A stretch of DNA of 64,000 bases from the NCBI RefSeq assembly GCF_964019385.1, contig NC_088654.1, positions 1,163,101 to 1,227,100 of the forward strand. The letters run 5' to 3'. Each line of letters begins with the position of its first letter. The first letter of the stretch is position 1. The notes beneath the pieces are model-generated. The model saw only the letters and a program-made list of their open reading frames with translations, did not search any database and was not told the origin of the DNA. A program made the position numbers and the translations under genes. This DNA comes from Sycon ciliatum. Lineage: Eukaryota; Porifera; Calcarea; Leucosolenida; Sycettidae. Below are positions 50,446 through 61,107 of this stretch, piece after piece.

Positions 50446-51395
50446 GTGTTGTATATTTCTGCACAACCACCATCTGCACCGTTGACGTTTCCGAACTGCA
50501 CCCAGGCCCTGGAAGTTGTAACATCTCACAGGCACCTGGGAATCGTTCTTGACTCGAAGCTATCATGGTCCAAACATGCTGACCATATTTGCCTTAAAGC
50601 ATCCAGAATGTTAGGAACTCTGAAGCCTCACTGCCGTTATCTGCCTCACGACTGTAGATCTCTGTTTTTCTCTTTGTATATTTGTCCGAACTTCGACTAC
50701 TGTGACGTAGCGTGGTGCGGGTTATCAACCAAGATATCAGACAAACTCGAAGTTTGCCAACGAAAATTATTAAAAATGCTATTTTGCTTGCCCCGTGATT
50801 TCTCCTCTGCACAACTCTATGTTCTCGCTCGTGTTTGCCCCCTTTCTATTCGACGCAGTCTCCACAGCAACATGCTAATTCAAAAGATAAAACTCGAGAA
50901 AGTACCAATGCATCTCTTTCCCTATGACTGGTTTGTGCAGAGCCGTTCAACAACGGCACAAGTCTCGCTACCTGCAGCTCGCACTGCCCAGTTTACAAAA
51001 TCCCCTTTGTTTCATTCCTGTTCTGACTGGCTTAAGCTATCAAGCCTCGCCCACCACTGCCACAGCATGCCTCAGTTTCGCCAAGTTGTTTGTACTGAGT
51101 TGCGTTTTCCTGCAGCACACACGCGTGCTTAGCTAAACAATGTAATTTCCGGCTGTCTCGCTTAATTGGCTGAGCTTTGTTTTCCCCCTGTTCCTTTCTT
51201 TCCACTGTTTCTTTGTTTTCTTTTGTACTTTCACCATGGCTGGTTATCGCCCTCATCTCTGGGGTTGCTCCCCACATTAGCAATGAGTGCACATGCTATG
51301 AGATTGAGTTTAAAAATAATAAAATTTTAACGTTTGATGCGCTCCCCAAAATATCAAGCGAAAGGCCGAGGGCCCTCTTGATTGGTGTGTCGGTT
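50446..51395 (+). mobile_element. 5'-truncated APE-LINE, C-terminal RT part, nested in opposite orientation
   Basis: ORF to 51132: RHLGIVLDSKLSWSKHADHI, FDYCDVAWCG and further thumb/C-terminal residues. 3' end about 51330 (ataataaaattttaacg). It separates the two RT halves of the minus-strand LINE. A hairpin (gtgtcggttgg..ccaaccgacac, 51386-51415) lies at the right junction. Confidence 0.7.
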
Positions 51396-51839
51396 GGCGC
51401 TTCACCAACCGACACATGCCCACAACCCGATCCAATACACAGTCATTCTGGCGATTTTCATGCTCGGTGGCAGCTGGCCTTCGGACAATGATTTGTTGAA
51501 AATGAGCATCAGTGAGGGTGCAAGAAGGTCTGCGCATGATTTAAGAATCGTTCTGGGCAAGCCATCACTGCCAGTAGCTTTTGTCGTGGCTATTGACAAT
51601 AGGAGCTTTTGCACATGGGCAATGGTAACAGGCTTAAAGATTGAAAGGCTGTTCGGAGACATGGGGCCTTGAGGTAGAGTCAAGGCTGAGGGACGTTGAG
51701 GATTTTTGACAATGCCTGCAAACACATTACCAATGTAATCCGGGGAGCATTTTGGAAGAGTGTGGACTGGCTGCCGTCCGCTCAGCTGATTCAATACACG
51801 CCAAGTCTGCTTCGGGTTCCCCGTAGCGTTCACAAATGC

Positions 51840-52159
51840 TTTATTGACTCCCCCATCTATGCTTCTCTTGATCTCTTTAATAGCATTCCACTCAGCCTCC
51901 GGCATATCAACTCCAGACGAAATTTCAAAGCAAACATCCTACCACTTGTCATCTCTTCCGTATGTACTTGCTCAAATCGCTCAGCACATCTATAGCTCCA
52001 TTGCGCCCAGCCTACGTGATTAACTCCCAAATAGTATTGCCATCGTTACTGCCTCAGCAAGCAGCTAAACTTTGATCTCTCTGTATCTGATCCCCGTGCC
52101 TGTAATTATTTTTCTCTTATTGGCCACAGGCCATCGTGAGAATAAAATATTTCAACAAC

Positions 52160-52191
<32 letters not shown>

Positions 52192-52196
52192 CACAA
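51840..52196 (+). mobile_element. family 3 LINE 3' end with (CAA)n tail
   Basis: Same 3' end as 6106-6434: SPIYASLDLFNSIPLS, HINSRRNFKANIL, 3' UTR hairpin TTATTGGCCACAGGCCATCG, GAGAATAAA, then (CAA/CCA)n to 52196. Confidence 0.75.
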
Positions 52197-52620
52197 ACTG
52201 CTTGTGGCACCCCAGCGACACCACTGATGCCTTAGGTGAGGACCTGCATTGGCTGTGCGTGACTCGTGGCCTCACACAACACGTTTCCTTTGCCACCCAC
52301 CTACGCCAACACACACCTACATCGTGCATGGACCTGGCCATCTCTAGCCTCAGCCGCAATAATATCACCATCACAAGCCTGCTCCCTATGGGTGCCTCTG
52401 ATCCTGTTGTTATACAAGACAACCTACGAACCCAGCAGCACACCACCCACAGAAACAATAATACCAATAAAAATAAAAATAAAAATAAAAATGAGAGCAG
52501 TACTACACAGCAAAGCACCTCCAGTACATACTGGTTGTGGAGCGAGGAACGCATTGCGTCCCTGCGTGAAGCTCTTGCTACCTGCAATCTGCAGTAAGAT
52601 CCACATCCCACTGACCCTCA
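52197..52620 (+). mobile_element. family 1 LINE fragment (end of APE endonuclease)
   Basis: Starts mid-domain (CLWHPSDTTDALGEDLHWLC) directly after a (CAA)n tail and ends at about 52620, before the RT. Premature stop after ATCNLQ. Matches 58510-58915. Confidence 0.75.
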
Positions 52621-53130
52621 CGGGGACAAGTGTCGAACTTGCTTCAAGTTCCCTTTCTTCGTGGGCCTGCGGGACGATCGACCATGATGTTTTGGGGAAG
52701 CATTCTCTGGAACGCTCTCCCCTCTGATTTCAGAGTGATAGGTGTCCCTGGTCCCTTCCGAAAAGCTCTTTCTGCCATTGATATACTTACCTTGTGAATA
52801 TCCTCGTTATACCTTTGTTATCTGCGATGAATTCCAACCTTCTCATCTATCAATCATTTGTGCATGCATGTCTATAAAATCCACCACGTATTCCTGACTC
52901 CATGAAATTGTCATTCTATTCTTTGACTCCATGAAATTATTGTCTTTCTATTTCTGACTCCATGAAATTTTCTTCTTATAATTTTTTTCCTTTTCTTCTT
53001 TTGGTCCTTTCTGTCTTATATTATTATCATTTCTTGTTTTCCCTTGCATATCATCCCTTCATCATTCTGTGAGAACCTGTCCTATGGGCAGGTGAGAAGG
53101 CATCTCTGCCTGTTCATTTGGTGAAGTAAA

Positions 53131-53165
<35 letters not shown>

Positions 53166-53166
53166 C
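52621..53166 (+). mobile_element. 3' end of another LINE family with (CAA)n tail
   Basis: FWGSILWNALPSDFR...PGPFRKALS is a typical LINE C-terminus. The 3' UTR ends gtgaagtaaaataaa then (CAA)n (53135-53166). cctgtcctatgggcaggtgag may form a short hairpin. Confidence 0.65.
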
Positions 53167-53668
53167 GCATCAAATGGCCAACAATATTTTCACTCTTTAA
53201 AGTTACTCTTCGCGCATTCTCTGCGCCATAATTATGCCCCACCACATATACTCTCGCTGTATACTGCTAGCAACGTGCAACCTTCGTATAATTTACGTCG
53301 CTCTCGTACTTGGCACTTGCCAACTCCGTGGACTGACGGCTGTCTCCATTCTCCCCTGTACAAGGCCCTTCATTACTTTAATTGCTTGCCCGCCCAGCTT
53401 CGCGAAAACCCTTTTCGTACTCCCTTCAAATCCGAGATATCCCTGCTGTTGCACAACTCTGTATGCTCGTGTAGCGACCACCCCTGCCCGTACACTTAAG
53501 TACACAACTATGTATGCTCGTGTGGCGACCACCCCTGCCCGTACACTTAAGTAGTCATTAACCCCTACGCCCTGCCCACCCAATTCTTGCTCACACTTTC
53601 TCCTTTCTTACACTATTATCTCTTATTGACCACTGGCTATCGTGAGAATAAAGAGCTGAAACAACAAC
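53167..53668 (+). mobile_element. family 2 LINE, 5'-truncated 3' end
   Basis: Matches the end of 62546-63868 (IKWPT onwards) with a small deletion and a local duplication (tgtatgctcgtgtagcgacc twice). 3' UTR hairpin region TTATTGACCACTGGCTATCG, GAGAATAAAG, short CAA tail. Confidence 0.72.
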
Positions 53669-54225
53669 CCTCAGCCAGTAACCTCATTCTGGAACTTCTG
53701 AAGAGACCAGATACTGAAACTAGGCGTGCACCACTGCCAAGTGACCAGAAGCAAATCCCGCAAAAATACTACGCCCACTCGTCCCCGGATGACGAAGGAT
53801 CTCCTCAGCCAGATCAAAACAAAGCACAAACAGTTCCGCATCTACAAGGTGACCCAACTAGACTCAGATTGGAAACTGTACACAGCCCAGCGTAACCGAG
53901 TAACCGCTCTTTTGCGACAGGCTAAGTCCGATTTCGTCCACCAAACAACGTCAACGGGTACAAACCTCCACCGTCTACTGAAACACCTGAAGAAACCGCC
54001 TAAGCAAACAATTCCCACACTATCGACAGCCAACTCCACTGCAGCCACGGCTATGGAGAAGGCAACACCTCTCAACAAGTTATTTATCTCCCAAAGCCAA
54101 CAGTCCATTGACAAGACCGCCTGTACTACACCAGAAATCAACACTACCCTGACATCAGTCATACTCTAAATACAATTGCAGCAACAAGGAAGAGGTCAAG
54201 AAGCTTCTAAGCAGTCTAGACATAT

Positions 54226-54464
54226 ACTATGAAGAGAATTTCCAAAAGTATGTTTCGCGGAGCGATCGATCAACCTACGTCATTCAAACTTTGCAGGATG
54301 GTTCAGACGTACATGCTAGGCATGGAACCACAGGCGATGATCCAATAGCTGACACACAGAGTAACACACACAGCAGATTCGTGTGCACAGATACTAAATT
54401 AGTGGACGTCGTCATCTTCTTCCCGCTGATCTCGAATGTACTACGACGTGCTATTTCGCCTGAC
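54226..54464. mobile_element. DNA transposon, left piece (moved by the inversion)
   Basis: Ends at 54464 with ATTTCGCCTGACG read toward the LINE RT. No ORF recognised. Confidence 0.6.
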
Positions 54465-55621
54465 GGAGGAGTGAAGAGGGGGAGACGGAGGCAAATTCTG
54501 GCCGCCTTGCGCTGGATTCGCTCAAGACGGTCAAGGGCTGCGATTGAGAGCGGGGTGACAGCAGTGCATGCATATTCAATTATAGGCAGGATATACGTTT
54601 TGTAAATGAGAGAGAGTGATTTAGTGTGTAGAGTTGATTTGAGCCTAAAGAGAATATTAAAAGATTTTACAGCTTTCTTCAGCACAAAGTCAAGGTGGGC
54701 TGACGATCTTAGGTCGTGCTGAAAGATGATGCCGAGGTGACGATGTTGTGTTACTGTTTCTAGTATTGTTTGGCCAAGTTTTATTTCGGGTAGTCGTGGT
54801 GGGGGTCGGTTAGCATGGTAGAACGGGAGGATGACGGTTTTCGTTTTATTGATTAGCAGGTGCCAGCGCTCTAGCCATTCTGCTGCGGCATCGACGCTTC
54901 TTTGTAGCGCAGCCTCACACTCAATGTAGCTGCCTGCAATGGCAATCAGTGCGGTGTCGTCCGCGAACTGGCTACACGAGGTCGTAGCATTTTCACAGGC
55001 AGTGGGCAGGTCAATGGTGTACGCCAGGAACAGAAGTGGTCCTAGGACCGAGCCCTGGGGCACTCCCGCTGGTATTGGTGTGAAGGCGGATGTTGTGCCT
55101 TCAACCTGCACCCGCTGTCTGCGTCCTGTCAAGTAGGCTTCGAGCCACTTGTGAGCCTTGCCGTCGAGCCCGTAGTGGCTCAGCTTTTGCAGCAAGCCTT
55201 GATGCCATACACGATCAAAGGCTTTACTAAGATCGAAGAAACACGTAAAAACATGCTTCCCCGCATCCCTAGCTGTGTATCTGGTGGACGATCCGTGCGA
55301 GTTGCAGTTCAGTCCCGTCTTGTTTCCTGAAGCCGGATTGGTTGGAGGGTAAGTGCGGTGCTATGTGATTGTACAGACGAGAGTGGACTATAAAAATTTT
55401 CTTGTGTTTTTGATATTATACTGAGCAGGGAGATGGGTAGGTAGTTGGAAGGGTGGGAGGGGTTGCCCGACTTGGGGATGGGTGTAATAGTTGCGTCTTT
55501 CCAATCCTGTGGTATTTCTCCGGTTTTGAAGAACAGATTGTAGAGACTAGTGAGAGATGGGGAGATTTCCTTTGCAGTTTCTTTCAGGAGCCGAGTTGGG
55601 ATGTTGTCGTAGATCACAAAC

Positions 55622-55962
55622 AATTTGATACCGCGCAAATTGATCTCATCATCGTGCGTACGGTATTATATATTCAGAAAATCCCAAAGTGTCTCTGTGT
55701 GGCCGTCCTATGCCACGAGAAACTCCAATCAGGCTCCTATGTCCTCTGCCTTCATGATTGAATGTCCACTTCGTTTGAACAACGAACACAACAATCGAGG
55801 ACGGCTTTGCAATGAAAAATACAGTTATACTGGAGCTGAAATAAAGAAGAAAAAACGAGCTCAGGATGAGACTCGAGTGCACGCATACTCTCCCAGCAGG
55901 TGAAACGCAAATTTTTGTGAAAAATGCGTGTTGCCGACTGACCAGTAATTTCGCCTGACGTG
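55622..55962. mobile_element. DNA transposon, right piece
   Basis: Ends ATTTCGCCTGACG at 55962, next to the resumed LINE. With the left piece put back in its original orientation, the ends become terminal inverted repeats CGTCAGGCGAAAT...ATTTCGCCTGACG. The superfamily is unknown. Confidence 0.6.
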
Positions 55963-56414
55963 AATCATTCAACCTTGCTCCATGGGCTCAAATGGCCGAC
56001 AATGTTCTCTCACCCTTCTTGCTCACTCCATAAAATACCAATATGCCCCACAACAAATACGCTTGCTCAACACCCCCGCTCAAGTTACGGCCCAGTACAG
56101 CCTTCGACACGCACGCACTTGGCACCTTCCACCCTCCAGAACGGATCGCTGTAAAGACTCCCCACTGTACAAGTCCCTAGAATACTACAATGCCCTCCCT
56201 GCTAGCATTCGTGACGTCTCCTCCCGACTTGCTTTCAAACAAGAAATCTGCTCACTGCTGATTAACTCAATCTGCTATTGCAGCGCTCACCCTCTTCCAT
56301 ACTTGTAAAGTTCAAAGTGATGTAAATCACTTTCCAACTGTTTAACCCACAACCTCGCCTTCTCATAAATTTATCTCTTATTGGCGATGGTGCCATCGTG
56401 AGAATAAAGAATTC

Positions 56415-56415
<1 letters not shown>

Positions 56416-56506
<91 letters not shown>
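56416..56506. repeat. (CAA)n, about 30 units
   Basis: Pure CAA after ggaattc-type AATAAAGAATTCAAA. It is the tail of the upstream LINE, and the full-length LINE begins right after it. Confidence 0.95.
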
Positions 56507-56507
<1 letters not shown>

Positions 56508-56662
56508 AATCTAAGGAACTATAGCTACAGGGCAGTTAGCTTTTTTCGAGCTCCGTAGTTTTTCGCAGGTTTTGTAGGAGCCAGCCGGCAGCCGGCCGGT
56601 CTGGAGCAGGGTAGGGACTGGATAGTTTAAAATTAGGTAGTAGATAGTTTGAGCGTTCCAAA

Positions 56663-57511
56663 ATGCCCACGTCCGGTGAAAATCGCAGTTGGAATTCGGT
56701 CTCTCCGAAAGTTCTAAAGAGGAACACGGGTACTTTCCACGCTCCACTGCACACGAAAACCCTCGAAGTTGCTGAGGCCCTGATTGAACATGGCTACACC
56801 GACTTGATGTCCGTGCAGGTGACTAGTAACTTGAGCTGCAAGGCCACGTTTCATTCCCGAGACACTCTGACACGACTTTGCCGAAACGGTTTCCATCTCA
56901 AGTCAGTGGAAGTGCGCGTCACTCAACTGGTGCCTGATTCCGTGGAAATCCAAATCCACGATGTGCCCATCTGGGTCCAAGACGACGTTATTATCGAAAG
57001 CCTGGGTGTCTTTGGATCGGCCGTTGGGCCTCTTCGCCATGGATTTGTCAAGACGAAGTCAGGGCTCGCCATTGCCACTGGTATCCGCTTCGCCACATTC
57101 TCTCTTCGCCCCAACATGCAGATTCCGTCGTATGTGAAAACATCTACGAACAACTTGTTTCGTGTACGCTACGATGGCCAGCCTGCAACCTGTCGTAAAT
57201 GCTCCCAACCGGGACACATCGCTGCAGATTGCAAACTCGCCACAGGAACGACATACGCCAAGCGAACCGCGCACACCAGAACAAGCGCAACTGCAACTGT
57301 CGGAGTGCAACCTGGTGAACTTACCGTACAGACCGGAGTCCAAAACGAGTCGCCAGACTCGGCACGCTCCAGCAGCAGCACTGCCAGCAGGCCCAGCACC
57401 AGCCCGAGTACTCTCTCGAGTACTGGATGTAGTACGAGTGCAACTCCTGTGGGGCCAAATGTTGGAGAACCCACAGTCAGCACTGAAGTGTTTGAAACGG
57501 ATTTGAATTAG
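56663..57511 (+). CDS. LINE ORF1, Gag-like with one CCHC knuckle, 282 aa
   Basis: Nucleic-acid-binding protein of the LINE ribonucleoprotein. The N-terminal two thirds (MSVQVTSNLSCKATFHSRDTL, DVPIWVQDDVI, GFVKTKSGLAIATG) resemble the RNA-binding part of Gag-like LINE proteins. CRKCSQPGHIAADC (about residues 178-191) is a CX2CX4HX4C zinc knuckle. The C-terminal tail is Ser/Thr-rich and low in complexity. ATG at 56663 follows a plausible 5' UTR. A further open part (57557-57787) continues the Gag-like region after a stop at 57509-57511, which may be a late nonsense change. Confidence 0.78.
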   Translation: MPTSGENRSWNSVSPKVLKRNTGTFHAPLHTKTLEVAEALIEHGYTDLMSVQVTSNLSCKATFHSRDTLTRLCRNGFHLKSVEVRVTQLVPDSVEIQIHDVPIWVQDDVIIESLGVFGSAVGPLRHGFVKTKSGLAIATGIRFATFSLRPNMQIPSYVKTSTNNLFRVRYDGQPATCRKCSQPGHIAADCKLATGTTYAKRTAHTRTSATATVGVQPGELTVQTGVQNESPDSARSSSSTASRPSTSPSTLSSTGCSTSATPVGPNVGEPTVSTEVFETDLN

Positions 57512-58071
57512 AAAACTACGAACGTCGATGAGGGGACTACTGAGGATACTTCAGCGTTGAAAAACCTGACAGATACGGAGCCAGACATGTTGTCCGCACA
57601 AGGATCGCTGTCAAGCATGACAGCACACCCCAGATCTCCCCTCGCGGACGTCGAAGTAGACATTGCTGCAGAGCGAGATCTAGAACGGACAGAGCGACTC
57701 CTATCAGAAGTGGCATCAAACATCAACACCGAAGCGATCCACACTTGGTTCACGCCTGAACACGAGGCATTCACGTTCTCACTATAGCCGAGACATGGTT
57801 TCGCGCCGAACAACTCCTGCAGAAGCTCAATGCAGCCGAGGAAGAATGGAAACTCTGCACCGGACGTCGCAGACGCAGAGAGCAACAACATCAACCCAGG
57901 CCAAAGCCAACCCCTTGCCCCAGCACAGGGCTCACGCTTGAGCCCACTGGCGCTGGTGTCACAGGATACGCAATCCTAGCGCTGTCCTCCACACAATATC
58001 AGTGAGAACAATACTTTCAATTGCAGAAATACCAAAAAACGAAACAAATTACAAAAATAAAAAAATAAAAA

Positions 58072-59700
58072 ATGGAAGTCGAGAATTTCATAAGCTCGAA
58101 CGTCAGGTGTCTGTTCAACAAGATGGACGAGCTTAGCCACGTGGCAGAGTTGCAACAACCGTCAATAATCGCCATCCAGGAAACCTGGGCGGATCCATCG
58201 GTCAGCGACGGGATGTACGCCATCAACGGCTACAAACTCATAAGAGCGGACCGGGACACCTTTGGTGGAGGAGTCGCCACATACATACCACACAGCTGCC
58301 AACACGAGACAATTACCATTCCCATGACTCAAGCGGAATATATTTGGATTAGAATAACAATCGGCCAAGCCTCCCTTGTGGTAGGGAACATCTACCGTCC
58401 CCCGCGGTCCGACCCGGCAGAGTTCGTGATGGAACTGGAGAGAGCCATTAAGCTAGTTGAAAGACCCCAGGATGAGATACTTCTCCTTGGCGACTTCAAC
58501 GCCAAGAACTGCTTGTGGCACCCCAGCGACACCACTGATGCCTTAGGTGAGGACCTGCATTGGCTGTGCGAGACTCGTGGCCTCACACAACACGTCTCCT
58601 TTGCCACCCACCTACGCCAACACACACCTACATCGTGCCTGGACCTGGCCATCTCTAGCCTCAGCCGCCATAACATCACCATCACAAGCCTGCCCCCTAT
58701 TGGTGCCTCTGATCATGTTGTCATACAATGCAACCTACAACCCCAGCAGCACACCACCCACAGAAACAATAATACCGATAATAATAAAAATGAGAGCAGT
58801 ACTACACAGCAAAGCACCTCCAGCACATACTGGTTGTGGAGCGAGGAACGCATTGCGTCCCTGCGTGAAGCTCTTGCTACCTGCAATCTGCAGTACGATC
58901 CACATCCCACTGACCTTCAGCCAGTAACCTCATTCTGGAACTTCTGGAGAGACCAGATACTGAAACTAGCCGTGCACCACTGCCAAGTGACCAGAAGCAA
59001 ATCCCGCAAAAATACTACGCCCACTCGTCCCTGGATGACGAAGGATCTCCTCAGCCAGATCAAAACAAAGCAAAAACAGTTCCGCATCTACAAGGCGACC
59101 CAACTAGACTCAGATTGGAAACTGTACACAGCCCAGCGTAACCGAGTAGCCGCTCTTTTGCGACAGGCTAAGTCAGATTTTGTCCAGCAAACAGCCTCAA
59201 CGGGTACAAACCTCCACCGTCAACTGAAGCACCTGAAGAAACCGCCTAAGCAAACAATTACCACACTATCGACAGCCAACTCCACTGCAGCCACGGCTAT
59301 GGAGAAGGCAACACCTCTCAACAAGTTATTTATCTCCCAAAGCCAACAGTCCATCGACAAGACCACCTGTACTACACCAGACATCAACACTACCCCTGAC
59401 ATCAGTCATACTCTAAATACAATCGCAGCAACAGTGGAACAGGTCGAGAAGCTTCTAAGCAGTCTAGACACTGGCAAGAGCCAAGGCTTTGACAACATCC
59501 CAACTCGGCTTGTGAAAGAAACTGCAAAGGAAATCTCCCCATCTCTCACTAGTCTCTACAATCTGTCCTTCAGAACCGGAGAAATACCACAGGATTGGAA
59601 AGATGCAACTATTACACCCATCCCTGAGTCGGGCAACCCCTCCCATCCTTCCAACAACCGACCCATCTCCCTGCTCCGGGTAATATCAAAAACACAATAA
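58072..59700 (+). CDS. LINE ORF2, APE endonuclease and RT N-terminus, 542 aa
   Basis: Nicks target DNA and primes reverse transcription. Endonuclease motifs: NVRCLFNKMDEL, IIAIQETW, VVGNIYRPPRS, LLLGDFNAKN, SCLDLAISS and GASDHVVI (catalytic SDH). Linker WLWSEERI and RQAKSDFV. RT start: KSQGFDNIPTRLVKE, GEIPQDWKDATITPIPESG, NRPISLL. It stops at 59698-59700 (TAA after SKTQ), where the family reads on; the rest is at 59701-60997 in other frames. Confidence 0.85.
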   Translation: MEVENFISSNVRCLFNKMDELSHVAELQQPSIIAIQETWADPSVSDGMYAINGYKLIRADRDTFGGGVATYIPHSCQHETITIPMTQAEYIWIRITIGQASLVVGNIYRPPRSDPAEFVMELERAIKLVERPQDEILLLGDFNAKNCLWHPSDTTDALGEDLHWLCETRGLTQHVSFATHLRQHTPTSCLDLAISSLSRHNITITSLPPIGASDHVVIQCNLQPQQHTTHRNNNTDNNKNESSTTQQSTSSTYWLWSEERIASLREALATCNLQYDPHPTDLQPVTSFWNFWRDQILKLAVHHCQVTRSKSRKNTTPTRPWMTKDLLSQIKTKQKQFRIYKATQLDSDWKLYTAQRNRVAALLRQAKSDFVQQTASTGTNLHRQLKHLKKPPKQTITTLSTANSTAATAMEKATPLNKLFISQSQQSIDKTTCTTPDINTTPDISHTLNTIAATVEQVEKLLSSLDTGKSQGFDNIPTRLVKETAKEISPSLTSLYNLSFRTGEIPQDWKDATITPIPESGNPSHPSNNRPISLLRVISKTQ

Positions 59701-60997
59701 AAAATAGTCCATTCTCGTCTGTACAATCACATAGCACCGTACTTAACCTCCAACCTATCCAGCTTCAGGAAACAAGACAGGACCGAACTGCAACTCTCCT
59801 GAATCGTTCACCAGATATCCACAGCTGGGGATGCGGGGAAGCATGTTGTAACGTGTTTCTTCGATCTCAGTAAAGCCTTTGATCGTGTATGGCATCAAGG
59901 CTTGCTGAAAAAGCTGAGCCACTACGGTGTCGACGGCAAGGCTCACAAGTGGCTCGAAGCCTACTTGACAGGACGCAGACAGCGGGTGCAGGTTGAAGGC
60001 ACAACATCCGCCTTCATACCAATACCAGCGGGAGTGCCCCAGGGCTCGGTCCTGGGACCACTTCTGTTCCTGGCGTACACCATTGTCCTGCCCACTGCCT
60101 GTGAAAATGCTACAACCTCGTGTAGCCAGTTCGCGGACGACACCGCACTGATTGCCATTGCAGGCAGCTACATTGAGTGTGAGGCTGCGCTACAAAGAAG
60201 CGTCGATGCCGCAGCAGAATGGCTAGAGCGCTGGCACCTGCTAGTCAATAAAACGAAAACCGTCATCCTCCCGTTCTACCATGCTAATCGACCCCCACTA
60301 CGACTACCCGAAATAAAACTTGGCCAAACCCTACTAGAAACAGTGACACAACATCGTCACCTCGGCATCATCTTTAAGCACGACCTAAGATGGTCAGCAG
60401 ACCTTTACTTTGTGCTAAAGAAAGCTGTAAAATCTTTTAATATTCTCTTTAGGCTCAAATCAACTCTACACATCAAAATCACTCTCTCTCATTTACAAAA
60501 CGTATATCCTGCCTATAATTGATTATGCATGCATTGCTGTCACCCCGCTCTCAATCGCAGCCCTTGACCGTCTTGAGCGAATCCAGCGCAAGGCGGCCAG
60601 AATCTGCCTCCGTCTCCCCCTCTACACTCCTCTGGATCATTCAACACTGCTCCATCGGCTCAAATGGCCGACAGTGTTCTCTCGCCGCAAAGTGAAGCTC
60701 ACCCTTCTTGCTCACTCCATAAAATACCAATATGCCCCACAACACATACGCTTGCTCAACACCCCCGCTCAAGTTACGGCCCAGTACAGCCTTCGACACG
60801 CACGCACTTGGCACCTCCCACCCTCCAGAACCGATCGCTGTAAAGACTCCCCACTGTACAAGTCCCTAGAATACTACAATGCCCTTCCTGCTAGCATTCG
60901 TGACGTCTCCTCCCGACCTGCTTTCAAACAAGAAATCTGCTCACTGCTGATTAACTCAATCTGCTCCTGCAGCGCTCACCCTCTCCCATACTTGTAA
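59701..60997 (+). pseudogene. LINE ORF2, RT catalytic part and C-terminus, frameshifted
   Basis: CFFDLSKAFDRVWHQGLL, AGVPQGSVLGPLLFLAYT, SQFADDTALIA (FADD catalytic), HRHLGIIFKHDLRW. Frame changes near 59700-59850 and near 60480 (ATTCTCTTTAGG... to SLIYKT). C-terminus to HPLPYL at 60997. Confidence 0.83.
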
Positions 60998-61107
60998 AGT
61001 TCAAAGTGATGTAAATCACTTTCCAACTGTTTAACCCACAATCTCACCTTCTCATAAATTTATCTCTTATTGGCGATGGTGCCATCGTGAGAATAAAGAA
61101 TTCAAAC

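Larger units (their letters stand above)
48808..51905 (-). mobile_element. CR1/L2-like LINE with two nested insertions
   Basis: Minus strand. 51905-51402: end of the pre-RT region and RT start (KATGSDGLPRTILKSCADLLAPSL). Interrupted by a plus-strand LINE fragment. 50460-50081: FGFRRQHSTEDAL, FLDMSKAFDKVQH, GVPQGSVLGPL. Interrupted by a 182-bp MITE. 49898-49068: LFVIYVRD, QFADDIMLH, YLGLHIDDDLKW and the C-terminus to LHLYDR. The 3' end is AATAAACCAATCCAATCC, a short CCAAT-type repeat. APE domain outside or lost. Confidence 0.75.
53669..56415 (+). mobile_element. family 1 LINE, 5'-truncated and internally inverted
   Basis: Plus strand 53669-54225: QPVTSFWNF-like to QSIDK and LLSSLD. Minus strand 55640-54465: the directly following RT (DNIPTRLLKETAKEIS, GVPQGSVLGPLLFL, QFADDTAL, to CLRLPLFTPP). 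Plus strand again from 55965: HSTLLHGLKWPTMFS to the stop and 3' hairpin. Between the parts lie pieces of a DNA transposon. One inversion restores a colinear element. Confidence 0.82.
56509..61107 (+). mobile_element. family 1 APE-type LINE, nearly full length
   Basis: About 4.6 kb: 5' UTR (about 150 bp), ORF1, a spacer, ORF2 (endonuclease, RT, C-terminus), 3' UTR with hairpin TTGGCGATGGTGCCATCG, GAGAATAAAG, short CAA tail. RT signatures place it in the Jockey group near CR1/L2; the exact clade needs a tree. Confidence 0.82.

Noticed and set aside
52136..52597. 153-aa Thr/Asn-rich ORF as an independent protein
   Set aside because: It reads from a microsatellite into a truncated LINE endonuclease.
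56262..56507. Poly-Leu minus-strand ORF
   Set aside because: Translation of the (CAA)n tail in antisense.
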